Positions 37,981-45,768 of a stretch of DNA of 51,956 nt are shown here, in pieces. The notes under the pieces are model-generated. The model was given only the letters and a program-made list of their open reading frames with translations. It was not told the DNA's origin and searched no databases. This DNA is from Candidatus Thiodiazotropha sp. (ex Monitilora ramsayi) (GTDB lineage: Bacteria > Pseudomonadota > Gammaproteobacteria > Chromatiales > Chromatiaceae), in contig JAHXIP010000024.1 in assembly GCA_025655575.1 (NCBI GenBank), positions 1 to 51,956 on the forward strand, in the 5' to 3' direction. Made by a program: the position numbers and the translations under genes. How positions within the stretch are numbered: the stretch's first letter is position 1; each line of letters starts with the position of its first letter.

Positions 37981-38607
37981 TTATGAGGATCTTAAATTGG
38001 GATCCAGGCAGTGATCTGTGCGACAGACTTGCCATACGTGCTGTGACTCGCCAAATGTGGCGATGGCCTCTTCTATCCGTGCTTTCTCATTGTGGCTGGT
38101 CAAAGCGGGGTGGAGGGTGGTTCTGAGTTCATAAGGTATGCCGCTCTCAAGCAATATCTGAGCGCTCTGCCACGCCAGATCACCGCTGCCGGGCATACCG
38201 GTCAGGGATTCATACTTCTCTGGGAGCGCCTTGATATCCAGACCCACCCAATCGAGCGAGGGTAAAATCGCCTGCAGGCGCTTGGGGTAGATACCTGCGG
38301 TATGCAGGCCAATCTTGAATCCCATGGCGCTGACCTCAGCGATGGCATCGGGTAGCGCACGTTGCTGGGTAGGCTCGCCGCCGCTGAAAACCACAGCATC
38401 CAGTAAACCCTGGCGGCGCTTAAGAAAATCCAGTATTTCCCGCCATGGGATGACCGTTTCGGCCTCACGGGGCAGAAGATCGCTGTTGTGGCAGTAACGG
38501 CATCTCAGCGGACACCCCTGGCAGAAGATAACCGCTGACAGACAGCCGGGATAGTCGACGGTGGTCATGGGCACCAGTCCGCCGACTTTTAGGGATCTCA
38601 GTGTCAT
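37981..38607 (-). CDS. nrdG: Anaerobic ribonucleotide reductase activating enzyme
   Basis: 208 residues. A radical SAM enzyme with the 4Fe-4S motif C32-x3-C36-x2-C39 (CPLRCRYC), an extra C29 just before it, and the SAM-binding FSGGEP. It abstracts a hydrogen to make the glycyl radical of anaerobic reductase. The sequence style (MTTVDYPGCLSAVIFCQGC) is that of the longer NrdG2 subgroup rather than short E. coli NrdG. It lies 9 bases after the small glycyl-radical protein gene. Cytoplasmic and oxygen-sensitive. Confidence 0.92.
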   Translation of the reverse strand: MTLRSLKVGGLVPMTTVDYPGCLSAVIFCQGCPLRCRYCHNSDLLPREAETVIPWREILDFLKRRQGLLDAVVFSGGEPTQQRALPDAIAEVSAMGFKIGLHTAGIYPKRLQAILPSLDWVGLDIKALPEKYESLTGMPGSGDLAWQSAQILLESGIPYELRTTLHPALTSHNEKARIEEAIATFGESQHVWQVCRTDHCLDPNLRSS

Positions 38608-38616
38608 AGGGCTGTA

Positions 38617-38799
38617 TCAGGCGTCACCCATGTGTGCAGAATCCGATGATATTGCCGATTCCTGAAAGCAGATACGTTCGGCGTGCTCAGACTGCTTGCC
38701 GGGATTGAAGGCGGAAACGGGCCGGTGGTAGCCCATTACCCGGGTCCAGATCTCACAACGGGTGCGTTCTTCGTCTCTCAGTTCAATCGCTTTATGCAT
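38617..38799 (-). CDS. Separate glycyl-radical domain of anaerobic ribonucleotide reductase
   Basis: 60 residues. CEIWTRVMGYHRPVSAFNPG at 15-34 is the glycyl-radical loop found at the extreme C-terminus of class III NrdD (compare RRVCGYLG in E. coli), with the radical glycine at G23. The main NrdD gene lacks this segment, so this protein should supply it in trans. The ATG lies within the last codons of nrdD (overlap of 8 bases in another frame), with GAGG 10 bases upstream, so translation is coupled. Separate encoding rather than sequencing error is likely, because both start and stop are well formed. Confidence 0.86.
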   Translation of the reverse strand: MHKAIELRDEERTRCEIWTRVMGYHRPVSAFNPGKQSEHAERICFQESAISSDSAHMGDA

Positions 38800-40831
38800 G
38801 ATTCAATACCTCTTTCTGTTTCTGTTGGATTAATTCGTCGTCACACTTGGGGCAATACTCGTGTTCCCCATTGAGATAGCCGTGTACCGGGCAGATCGAG
38901 AAGGTTGGGGTAACCGTCAAATAGGGTACACGGAACTTCTCCAGGGAGCGTTTCACCAACTGCTTACAAGCCTCGGTGCTACCGAGCTGTTCATTCATAT
39001 AGAGATGCAGCACGGTGCCGCCGGTGTAGCGGCGTTGCAGAGGCTCCTGGTGGGTGAGCGCCTCGAAGGGATCGTCCGTATAGCCCACCGGCAGCTGAGA
39101 GGAGTTGGTGTAGTAGGGCTTCTCCGTGGTACCCGCCTGCAGAATATCGGGGTAGCGTTTGAGGTCCTCTTTGGCGAAACGGTAGGTGGTGCCTTCAGCC
39201 GGTGTTGCTTCAAGGTTGTAGAGGTTGCCGGTCTCTTCCTGGAACTCGACCATGCGTTGACGTATGTGGTCGAGGAAACGGCCGGCAAAGCCTGCCCCCC
39301 AATCTGATGTGATGTCGAGTTCACCGCCGCTGTAGTTGCGGATCATCTCGTTGATGCCGTTGACGCCGATGGTGGAGAAGTGGTTGCGCAGGGTGCCGAG
39401 GTAACGTTTGGTGTAGGGAAACAGGCCTGCATCCATATGGCGCTGGATCACTTTGCGTTTGGTCTCCAGGCTATTTCGTGCCAGCCGCAGCAGCTCATCG
39501 ACCTTTGCCATTAATGCAGTCTCATCCTCTTGGTAGAGATAGCCGAGGCGTGCGCAGTTCAGTGTCACCACACCGAGGGAGCCGGTCTGCTCCGCCGAAC
39601 CGAACAGGCCGTTGCCCCGTTTGAGCAGCTCCCGCAGGTCGAGTTGCAAACGGCAGCACATGGAGCGGACCATGTTGGGACTGAGTTCCGAATTGAGGAA
39701 GTTCTGGAAATAGGGCAGGCCGTATTTTGCTGTCATGGCAAAGAGCAGCTCGGCATTCTCGCTCTCCCAGGGGAAATCGGGCGTGATGTTGTAGGTTGGA
39801 ATGGGGAAGGTGAAGACCCGGTCTTTGTCATCCCCGGCGGTCATCACTTCGATATAGGCCCGGTTGATCAGGTCCATCTCCGTCTGCAGATCGCCATAGC
39901 TGAAGGGCATCTCCTCACCGCCGACTATCGGGATCTGCTCACGCAGGTCCTCCGGGCAGACCCAATCGAAGGTGAGGTTTGTGAAGGGGGTCTGGGTGCC
40001 CCAGCGGGAGGGGACATTGAGGTTATAGATCAGCTCCTGAATGTACTGGCGGACCTGTTCGTAGTCGAGATTGTCCTTGCGTACAAAGGGGGCCATGTAG
40101 GTATCGAAGGAGCTGAAGGCCTGGGCGCCGGCCCATTCGTTCTGTAGCGTGCCGAGGAAGTTGACGATCTGCCCCACGGCGCTGGACATATGTTTCGGTG
40201 GTCCCGACTCGACCTTGCCGTGGACGCCGTTGAGCCCTTCATGCAGCAGGGTGCGCAGTGACCAACCGGCACAATAACCGGCCAGCATGTCGAGGTCGTG
40301 GATATGGATGTCCCCCTGGCGGTGGGCCTCGCCGATCTCCGGCGGGTAGACGTGACTGAGCCAGTAGTTGGCAATCATCTTGCCCGAGGTATTGAGGATC
40401 AGCCCACCCAGCGAGTAGCCCTGATTGGCGTTGGCGCTGACGCGCCAGTCGGAACGTTCCAAGTATTCGCTCACCGAGGCGGAGACATCCAGCAGGGTGC
40501 GGCGATCTTCACGCAGTTTTTTGTGCTGTTCACGATAGACGATATAGGCGCGGGCGGTCTTGAGATGGTTGGCGCTGATCAGTGCCTGCTCGACGATATC
40601 CTGTATTCGTTCGATCTCAGGCGCTCTCTCGTTGTGACCGACATGGGTCAGCACCTTCGTCACCTGCGAGGTAAGGAGTTTTGCTTCACTCTCATCGAAC
40701 TCGCCGGTGGCTTGGCCCGCTTTGAGGATAGCGTTGCGGATCTTTCCGGCGTCGAAATCGGCTTCGCTGCCGTCTCTTTTGTGGACCTTGGTGGGTAGGC
40801 AAAAAGTCTGCTGCACGGCATGGGTTGGCAT
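38792..40831 (-). CDS. nrdD: Anaerobic ribonucleoside-triphosphate reductase, large part
   Basis: 679 residues. An ATP-cone at about 15-60 (VHKRDGSEADFDAGKIRNAI) precedes the class III barrel, recognised by DIHIHDLDMLAGYCAGWSL, NLNVPSRWGTQTPFTNLTFD and EQTGSLGVVTLNCARLGY. It ends with a zinc site, CPVHGYLNGEHEYCPKC, and stops 15 residues later, without the glycyl-radical loop, which is encoded by the overlapping next gene. It reduces ribonucleoside triphosphates under anoxia. An FNR site and two NrdR boxes lie in front. The site before the ATG is GAGG with long spacing. Confidence 0.95.
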   Translation of the reverse strand: MPTHAVQQTFCLPTKVHKRDGSEADFDAGKIRNAILKAGQATGEFDESEAKLLTSQVTKVLTHVGHNERAPEIERIQDIVEQALISANHLKTARAYIVYREQHKKLREDRRTLLDVSASVSEYLERSDWRVSANANQGYSLGGLILNTSGKMIANYWLSHVYPPEIGEAHRQGDIHIHDLDMLAGYCAGWSLRTLLHEGLNGVHGKVESGPPKHMSSAVGQIVNFLGTLQNEWAGAQAFSSFDTYMAPFVRKDNLDYEQVRQYIQELIYNLNVPSRWGTQTPFTNLTFDWVCPEDLREQIPIVGGEEMPFSYGDLQTEMDLINRAYIEVMTAGDDKDRVFTFPIPTYNITPDFPWESENAELLFAMTAKYGLPYFQNFLNSELSPNMVRSMCCRLQLDLRELLKRGNGLFGSAEQTGSLGVVTLNCARLGYLYQEDETALMAKVDELLRLARNSLETKRKVIQRHMDAGLFPYTKRYLGTLRNHFSTIGVNGINEMIRNYSGGELDITSDWGAGFAGRFLDHIRQRMVEFQEETGNLYNLEATPAEGTTYRFAKEDLKRYPDILQAGTTEKPYYTNSSQLPVGYTDDPFEALTHQEPLQRRYTGGTVLHLYMNEQLGSTEACKQLVKRSLEKFRVPYLTVTPTFSICPVHGYLNGEHEYCPKCDDELIQQKQKEVLNHA

Positions 40832-40863
40832 AGCCGGTGATCCTCGTGGTTATTTTATTTGAA

Positions 40864-40879
40864 TCCACAAGATGTGGAT
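40864..40879 (-). promoter_or_regulatory. Degenerate NrdR box upstream of nrdD
   Basis: TCCACAAGATGTGGAT is a palindrome related to the NrdR consensus. Its centre is 32 bp from that of the perfect box at 40896-40911, the same spacing as in the nrdA promoter. Confidence 0.65.
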
Positions 40880-40895
40880 GTGTCTATGAAGTAAA

Positions 40896-40911
40896 ACACT
40901 ATATATTGTGT
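40896..40911 (-). promoter_or_regulatory. NrdR box upstream of nrdD
   Basis: ACACTATATATTGTGT fits the NrdR consensus ACACWATATWTTGTGT at every position. Confidence 0.92.
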
Positions 40912-40926
40912 TTTCAAGGTTAACTC

Positions 40927-40940
40927 TTGATCGAGATCAA
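40927..40940 (-). promoter_or_regulatory. FNR-type binding site upstream of nrdD
   Basis: TTGATCGAGATCAA is a perfect match to the FNR consensus TTGAT-N4-ATCAA, about 100 bases upstream of the nrdD start. This is as expected for a gene switched on by oxygen depletion. Confidence 0.88.
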
Positions 40941-41101
40941 GTGGTGGGCAAAACAATTTTTCTGAGGCTTCGAAAAACTTTCAATGGGTTACATTCGATA
41001 GTTGAGAAAAACGGTGATGGGTGGCTCGTAGAAAAGTGAAAATTTGGGGGAGGGAATCATTTCAGGGGTCGTGCTGGGTGTGGGAGTGCTGAAGGATGCT
41101 G

Positions 41102-41170
41102 TTGGGCCTCCTGCGTCGGCCCAACCTACGTGCTGGAAAGCGCTCTAAGCCGTAGGTTGGCGCTGAGCCT
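41102..41170. repeat. REP-like double inverted repeat
   Basis: TTGGGCC with GGCCCAA forms a short hairpin. It is followed by a longer one: CCAACCTACG at 41121-41130 with CGTAGGTTGG at 41151-41160. GTAGGTTGG-type palindromes are dispersed repeats in many gammaproteobacteria. Confidence 0.6.
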
Positions 41171-41219
41171 TGTGGGTCTGGCTGATCGTTACCTTATTTA
41201 CCGCATGGCCCACTAGATG

Positions 41220-41858
41220 TTAGCGGCCGTCGCCGACAAAGGGATTGCTGCGACGTTCCTCTCCGAAGGTGGATTCGGGACCATGACCGGGGATGAAACG
41301 TACGTCGTCTCCCAGCGGCCAGAGTTTCTGGCGAATGGAGCGGATCAGGGTATTGTGATCGCCGCGTGGGAAGTCGGTGCGTCCGATGGAGCCTTTGAAG
41401 AGTACGTCTCCCACCTGGGCGAGGCGCTCACCGGGATGGAAGAAGATCAGATGTCCCGGTGTGTGTCCAGGACAGTGCAGCACTTCCAGTGACTCTTCTC
41501 CCACAGTGACGGTATCTCCCTCCTGCAACCAGCGGTCGGGCTGACAGATTCTTTCGTCACCAAAACCGAACATGGCTGCCTGTTGGGCCATACCGTCAAG
41601 CCAGAAGGCATCATCCGGGTGGGGTCCGTCGATGGGGATTTTCAAGTGTTCAGCCAGTTCAACAGCCCCACCGGCATGATCCAGATGACCGTGGGTCAGC
41701 AGAATTCTTTCCGCTGTCAGGCCGATGGCATTCAGTTCAGCCATGATGATGGGGTTGTCACCACCGGGATCGATGATTGCCGCACGAAGGGTTTTTTCAC
41801 ACCAGAAAATGGTGCAGTTCTGCTCAAATGGCGTGACGGGAACTATTTTGTATTTCAT
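41220..41858 (-). CDS. MBL-fold metallo-hydrolase (glyoxalase II-like)
   Basis: 212 residues. The zinc-binding signature is THGHLDHAGG near residue 55, with further ligands in LHCPGHTPGHLIFF and IPGHGPESTFG. The start (FEQNCTIFWCEKTLRAAIIDPGGD) is typical of the small YcbL/glyoxalase II-like branch, which hydrolyses thioesters such as S-lactoylglutathione; the true substrate may differ. The start ATG overlaps the stop of the thioredoxin gene (ATGA), so they are coupled. Cytoplasmic. Confidence 0.93.
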   Translation of the reverse strand: MKYKIVPVTPFEQNCTIFWCEKTLRAAIIDPGGDNPIIMAELNAIGLTAERILLTHGHLDHAGGAVELAEHLKIPIDGPHPDDAFWLDGMAQQAAMFGFGDERICQPDRWLQEGDTVTVGEESLEVLHCPGHTPGHLIFFHPGERLAQVGDVLFKGSIGRTDFPRGDHNTLIRSIRQKLWPLGDDVRFIPGHGPESTFGEERRSNPFVGDGR

Positions 41859-42241
41859 CCGGCGACTCGCTGCAACAGTGCTTCCAACTGCGTCTCTGTC
41901 TTCGCCCCCAGTGTTATATCGAGTACCCGATTGTCCTTCACCAGTATGGTGGTGGGTGTGGCGCGGATTTTAAAGGCTCTCGCTGTCTCGGGTTCGTCTC
42001 TTACGTCGATCTTGGTCACTCTATCGCTCTCCTGAGCCAGTCGGTCGATGATGGGGGTCATGCTGCGGCAGGGACCACAATTGGCACTATAGAAATAGAT
42101 CATGCGGTCTCCCGATGATTTGTCCAGTACCCCGCTTTCGATTTCAGTACCCACCATCCGCCGGGCGGAGAGGTAGGTCAGCATCGGCATCAGAATAAGG
42201 AAGGCGGAAGCCGCCAGCAGGACGATCATTACCCAGGACAT
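41855..42241 (-). CDS. Membrane-anchored thioredoxin
   Basis: 128 residues. One N-terminal membrane helix (MIVLLAASAFLILMPMLTYL) is followed by a thioredoxin fold with the active site CGPC in YSANCGPCRSMTP, the cis-proline motif ATPTTILV and KIDVRDEP before it. The fold probably faces the cytoplasm or periplasm as a thiol-disulfide enzyme; topology is not certain. AGGAGA lies 9 bases before the ATG. Coupled to the metallo-hydrolase downstream, a pairing that suggests thiol or thioester metabolism. The miniature element lies in its promoter region. Confidence 0.9.
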   Translation of the reverse strand: MSWVMIVLLAASAFLILMPMLTYLSARRMVGTEIESGVLDKSSGDRMIYFYSANCGPCRSMTPIIDRLAQESDRVTKIDVRDEPETARAFKIRATPTTILVKDNRVLDITLGAKTETQLEALLQRVAG

Positions 42242-42293
42242 ATCGAATTGTCTCCTGATGGTGTTTTGTGATGCGCCGGATACAATGGCTGCC

Positions 42294-42562
42294 TAGGGCC
42301 TGTTAACATTAATCCAATACGCCCTGCTGGAGCTGTTTTTATGCCCAGCAAGGCAGAATGAGCGTGGTGTAGCCCGGCTACATGAGCGAATGATAACGCT
42401 GCTGGGTGCAAAAACAGCCCCAGCCCTTCGGGTTGCGCCTGAAAAATCGCCACTCGGCGTTGCTCGTCGCTCATTTGGAACAACCAAACTTCTCTCCTCG
42501 CGCCTTGATTGGCGCTTTTTCAGGCTCAACAGGGCGCATTGGATTAATGTTAACAGGCCCTA
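42294..42562. mobile_element. Miniature inverted-repeat element, 269 bp, TA-flanked
   Basis: Both ends read TAGGGCCTGTTAACATTAAT inward, and the inverted match continues for 33 bases with one difference. Inside are two further inverted repeats: a GCCTGAAAAA arm with its CTTTTTCAGGC partner, shared with the 20632 copy, and an extra palindrome of about 95 bases at 42326-42424 (TGCCCAGCA at left, TGCTGGGTGC at right) absent from that copy. It encodes no protein. The TA flanks suggest mobilisation by an IS630/Tc1-mariner-type transposase in trans. It separates the thioredoxin promoter from the gene at 42591. Confidence 0.85.
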
Positions 42563-42590
42563 AAAGAGACAATAGCAAACAGGTTGGCAG

Positions 42591-43280
42591 ATGGAGCAGA
42601 TGACGCTTTTCTTCGTGCTGGGTGGATTATTAATCCTTACCCTGATGCTGGCAAGCATTGCCCAGCGCTACCACGCTTATCTTGAGGAACGGCGCCGGCG
42701 TATCGAGCGTATTCTCCATCGGGTTGGTGAGATGGAGGGGTTATTGCATCAAATGAGCGGGCTGCCTGTCCCGTTAGAAGTTGAGCAGATTCTATACAAG
42801 GATGTTCTTGCGCGTTTGAATGTGGTGAAAAGCGTCCATTCCCGCTACGAAGGTATCGACAGGATGATCGCTGATGCGGGGCGGGCGCTGTCTGCCTTAC
42901 AACCCCGTCCCCTCGACTGTAATTTTGATGAAAAACAGCTGGAGACGTTGATTCGGACTTTGGGTGAGGTGCTCTGGATGGCACAGGAACGACGTTTTGT
43001 GTCACCTGTCTCGGATGAGGAACGAATGCAGTTGATGCAAATCATCGCCCTGCGACGAGCTGAATGTCTCAGCTATTTCCACCAACGTGAAGCCAATCGT
43101 ATGAGAAGTGAAGGCCAGCTTCACCAGGCGGTATGGCACTGTAATCAGATTCGCACTTTTCTCAAGGAGAACGGGCCCGACAATGACCGGGTCAGGTCAT
43201 GGTATCGGGATGCGGAGCAGATGCACTGGGAGATATCGCAGGAGATCAGCGGTCATTCTGATGGATCATCCTCGGAGTAG
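42591..43280 (+). CDS. Hypothetical membrane-anchored helical protein
   Basis: 229 residues of a family I do not recognise. An N-terminal membrane helix ([18 protein letters not shown]) is followed by an Arg-rich coiled segment ([20 protein letters not shown]) and mostly helical sequence to the end, with [21 protein letters not shown] typical of a TPR-like helix pair. The start may be the second ATG at 42600. It begins 28 bases after the miniature element and overlaps the convergent yacG gene by 28 bases at its 3' end. Confidence 0.75.
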   Translation: MEQMTLFFVLGGLLILTLMLASIAQRYHAYLEERRRRIERILHRVGEMEGLLHQMSGLPVPLEVEQILYKDVLARLNVVKSVHSRYEGIDRMIADAGRALSALQPRPLDCNFDEKQLETLIRTLGEVLWMAQERRFVSPVSDEERMQLMQIIALRRAECLSYFHQREANRMRSEGQLHQAVWHCNQIRTFLKENGPDNDRVRSWYRDAEQMHWEISQEISGHSDGSSSE

Positions 43281-43459
43281 CCATCCAGTGGTTCCGAGAT
43301 CCGGTGGTTCTCATCCAGCCAGTCTCCCAGGTCGATGAGTCGGCAGCGCTCGCTGCAGAAAGGGCGCCAACGGGATGTCGGTAGCCAGGGGACCGGTTTG
43401 TTGCAGGTCGGGCAGGGGACGGACGTGGCTTTGTTTTGATTGGAATCTTTGGGGTTCAT
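43253..43459 (-). CDS. yacG: DNA gyrase inhibitor YacG
   Basis: 68 residues. The YacG zinc finger is complete: CPTC near residue 16, then FCSERC, with [11 protein letters not shown] between and [14 protein letters not shown] after. YacG binds gyrase B and blocks its DNA binding. It lies downstream of zapD on the same strand, the usual coaE-zapD-yacG order (coaE not seen here). The N-terminal extension of about 15 residues is unstructured. Its 3' end overlaps the convergent gene at 42591-43280. Confidence 0.92.
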   Translation of the reverse strand: MNPKDSNQNKATSVPCPTCNKPVPWLPTSRWRPFCSERCRLIDLGDWLDENHRISEPLDGYSEDDPSE

Positions 43460-43615
43460 TTAAGCAAAAGGAATTTTGAATTCTGAGTTGTGAATTTTGA
43501 ATTTCGGTTTTCGCTTCGCGCACATCTTTGAAAAAAGGCGCTTCCGTTGCTGCTGACGAACAAAGCATTATTGAATCACGGAGACTGTACCATCCAAACG
43601 CGGATGCCAAGCGTT

Positions 43616-44383
43616 TTAGAAAATACAGGCAGTTAACAGGAAATCAATATCCCGGCTGACCTGTATCGGTCTACCGGTGTCCACCGTTTCGAGAAAGCGG
43701 ATGTTAAAGCGGTTCTTGTTGCCGCTGATCTCGGTGAAAACTGTGGCTGTCCTGGGCAGGCCGACCCGGATCATCTGCGCCGGCGCCGAGTTATCCAGGG
43801 TTCGTTGAAAAAGTCCCTGTGGCGCTCGCTCCTGGGTAGGCAGGTTACTGTTCCTGACCAGATTGAGCAGCAGCACCACCGCTTCTCTGACGGGATGGAG
43901 CTCCTGCATCCACTCACTCATTTGGTCCTGGCGGACTTCATGTGGCTGGTTGAGCCAGTAGTGGTATTGCGGCAGGTCAAAGTTACAGCTGCCGCCGGGA
44001 ATGCTGTTGCGCTGCAAAATGGTGTTGAGAAATTCATTGCTGCGCAGGCGGCGGGCGATCTGGCCGTCCAGGCGATAGACCTGATGAATCGCCTGCTCCA
44101 GATCATCGAGCACCTGTCCCAGGGTCTGCATGTCCACATCGGGTTGTTGGCGGACACGCTCCAGATTGCTGGTGTGCCGTTCCAGCTCCTTGAGAATTTC
44201 TGTCTTGAGGTCGGAGCGGCCGAAGATGCTGATGATGCTTAACAGGCCTTCGATGGCTGAGCGGTTACTCCATGGGTCGGCTAACGGACGAAAGTGATCC
44301 ACCTGCATGAACAGGTGTTCCAGTCGCAGAAAGGTGCGGATCCTTTCGTTCAACGGATGTTCAAAATGAATAAGGTCAGCCAC
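43616..44383 (-). CDS. zapD: Cell division protein ZapD
   Basis: 255 residues with the family start FEHPLNERIRTFLRLEHLF at about 6-24 and the conserved SIISIFGRSDLKTEILKELERH. The C-terminal half carries LPQYHYWLNQPHEVRQDQM. ZapD bundles FtsZ filaments at the division septum in the cytoplasm. Starts with GTG at 44383 without a clear ribosome binding site. Length is normal. Next to yacG as in other gammaproteobacteria. Confidence 0.95.
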   Translation of the reverse strand: MADLIHFEHPLNERIRTFLRLEHLFMQVDHFRPLADPWSNRSAIEGLLSIISIFGRSDLKTEILKELERHTSNLERVRQQPDVDMQTLGQVLDDLEQAIHQVYRLDGQIARRLRSNEFLNTILQRNSIPGGSCNFDLPQYHYWLNQPHEVRQDQMSEWMQELHPVREAVVLLLNLVRNSNLPTQERAPQGLFQRTLDNSAPAQMIRVGLPRTATVFTEISGNKNRFNIRFLETVDTGRPIQVSRDIDFLLTACIF

Positions 44384-44515
44384 GGATGTTGTTTTCTGTG
44401 CCGTAGAGATGCATGAGTTGCCCGGTATTATGTCAGGGCGTGGTCTTAACTGCTAACCATAGATCTCTGGGAAAGACACTTTTGCAACACGGTTTGCAGC
44501 ATAGGGCGAAAGCGC

Positions 44516-45526
44516 TTACCCACGCACACCAGGATTGTGACTGAAACTGTCCAGTATATGGACATAATTGACCCGTTCGAATTCACTGGGGTCGGCTACG
44601 GCAATCTGGCTGACGCGGCCACGGATATCTTCTATCGATTCAAAGCCTTTTTCCTCCATCCAGGCCTCAACACCGGCAAGAACCGTAGTCATGGCGCTCG
44701 GTCCCTGTTCGAGCAGCAAACTGCAAAGATGTACCACATCGGCCCCCGCCAGCAGCAATTTGATAGCATCCTCAGATGTGTGGACGCCGCCGGTTGCGCC
44801 CAGAGAGAGTGAGGTTCGGCCGTGCAGGATGGCAATCCAGCGCATCGCCAGCAGCGCTTCCGCGGATGTGGAGGTGTGTAGACAGGCGCAGAGGCGCAGA
44901 TTATCGATGTTGATATCGGGCTGATAGAAGCGGTTGAACAGGGCGACACCGGCCGCGCCGGCCAATTCCAACCGTTTCACCATGTTGGCCATGGAGCTAA
45001 AAGCGGGTGATAGCTTCATATTGATCGGTATCGATACCTGCTGTTTGAGTTGGGTGAGCAGTTCGATATAGCGCTGTTCGATCTCACTGCCGCTGATATC
45101 GGTATCTGCAGCAACCTGGTAGATATTCAGTTCCAGTGCATCGGCGCCCGCCCGCTCCATCTCTTCTGCATGGGAGATCCAACCACCTGGCGTGGTGCCG
45201 TTGAGGCTGGCAATGACGGGGATGTCGAGGGATGCCTTCAGGTCGCGCAGATTCTCCAGATAGCGCTCCTGTCCGTTGGAAAAGTCGTAGTGGTCGGGCA
45301 GGAATCTCTCGGCTTCGGCAAATCCGGTGTCCTGGTGGTGCAGAAAGCGCACCATGGTCTCTTCTTCTGCAGTGACAGCCTCTTCAAAAAGAGAGTACAT
45401 AATTATGGCGGCAGCACCGGCATCTTCGAGACGCTTCGCATCTTCAATACTTCTCGACAAGGGTGATGCAGAGGGTACAAAGGGGTTTTTCAGCTGCATA
45501 CCTAGATACTGAGTGGTGAGGTCCAT
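44516..45526 (-). CDS. Dihydroorotate dehydrogenase-like flavoprotein
   Basis: 336 residues with the FMN barrel of the class 1 dihydroorotate dehydrogenase family. It begins LTTQYLGMQLKNPFVPSASPLS and contains IPVIASLNGTTPGGWISHAE, ALELNIYQ, VSIPINMKLSP and, for the phosphate-binding loop, LGATGGVHTSEDAIKLLLAGAD. The sequence style (long C-terminal region, no catalytic Cys/Ser in a clear position) is that of stand-alone 'DHOD-like' proteins, not true PyrD, so its substrate is open. GAAGAG precedes the ATG. Monocistronic, with a possible miniature-element remnant upstream. Confidence 0.9.
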   Translation of the reverse strand: MDLTTQYLGMQLKNPFVPSASPLSRSIEDAKRLEDAGAAAIIMYSLFEEAVTAEEETMVRFLHHQDTGFAEAERFLPDHYDFSNGQERYLENLRDLKASLDIPVIASLNGTTPGGWISHAEEMERAGADALELNIYQVAADTDISGSEIEQRYIELLTQLKQQVSIPINMKLSPAFSSMANMVKRLELAGAAGVALFNRFYQPDINIDNLRLCACLHTSTSAEALLAMRWIAILHGRTSLSLGATGGVHTSEDAIKLLLAGADVVHLCSLLLEQGPSAMTTVLAGVEAWMEEKGFESIEDIRGRVSQIAVADPSEFERVNYVHILDSFSHNPGVRG

Positions 45527-45582
45527 ATCTCTTCTCTCTGATGTCTGACGGAGCTAGGGTTTTTGCCGTAACGATCGAAATA

Positions 45583-45600
45583 ATGCTAACAGGCCTTAGT
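45583..45600. repeat. Isolated miniature-element end
   Basis: ATGCTAACAGGCCTTAG resembles the right terminus of the 42294 element. TAGGGTTTTTGCC at about 45555 may be the remnant of its left end. Confidence 0.4.
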
Positions 45601-45680
45601 GCTAATTAAAGGGTATTTATCCCCAATCGCCAACTTGGATTCTGTCATATACAGGTTTCGCAGTTGCTCAGGGTTAGCTT

Positions 45681-45718
45681 GTTACAAGCTGTTACAGTCA
45701 TATACTCAGTGTCACAGG
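45681..45718 (+). promoter_or_regulatory. Probable response-regulator operator upstream of the two-component operon
   Basis: Four units spaced exactly 10 bases apart begin at 45681, 45691, 45701 and 45711 with GTTACA, GTTACA, TATACT and GTCACA. This is the direct-repeat pattern bound by OmpR-family regulators, and it resembles the RstA box (ending GTTACA). It lies about 50-90 bases before the regulator start, so autoregulation is likely. Confidence 0.68.
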
Positions 45719-45768
45719 CGAACATCGTAGGGCATGCTAATGTGTAGAGGGAATTGAGAAGAGCAGCC

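Larger units (their letters stand above)
40832..41219. other. Regulatory region of nrdD and convergent repeat
   Basis: About 390 bases holding, in order, the NrdR boxes (40864-40911), the FNR site (40927-40940), an apparently empty stretch, and a REP-like inverted repeat (41102-41170) that sits behind the metallo-hydrolase gene. Confidence 0.6.
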
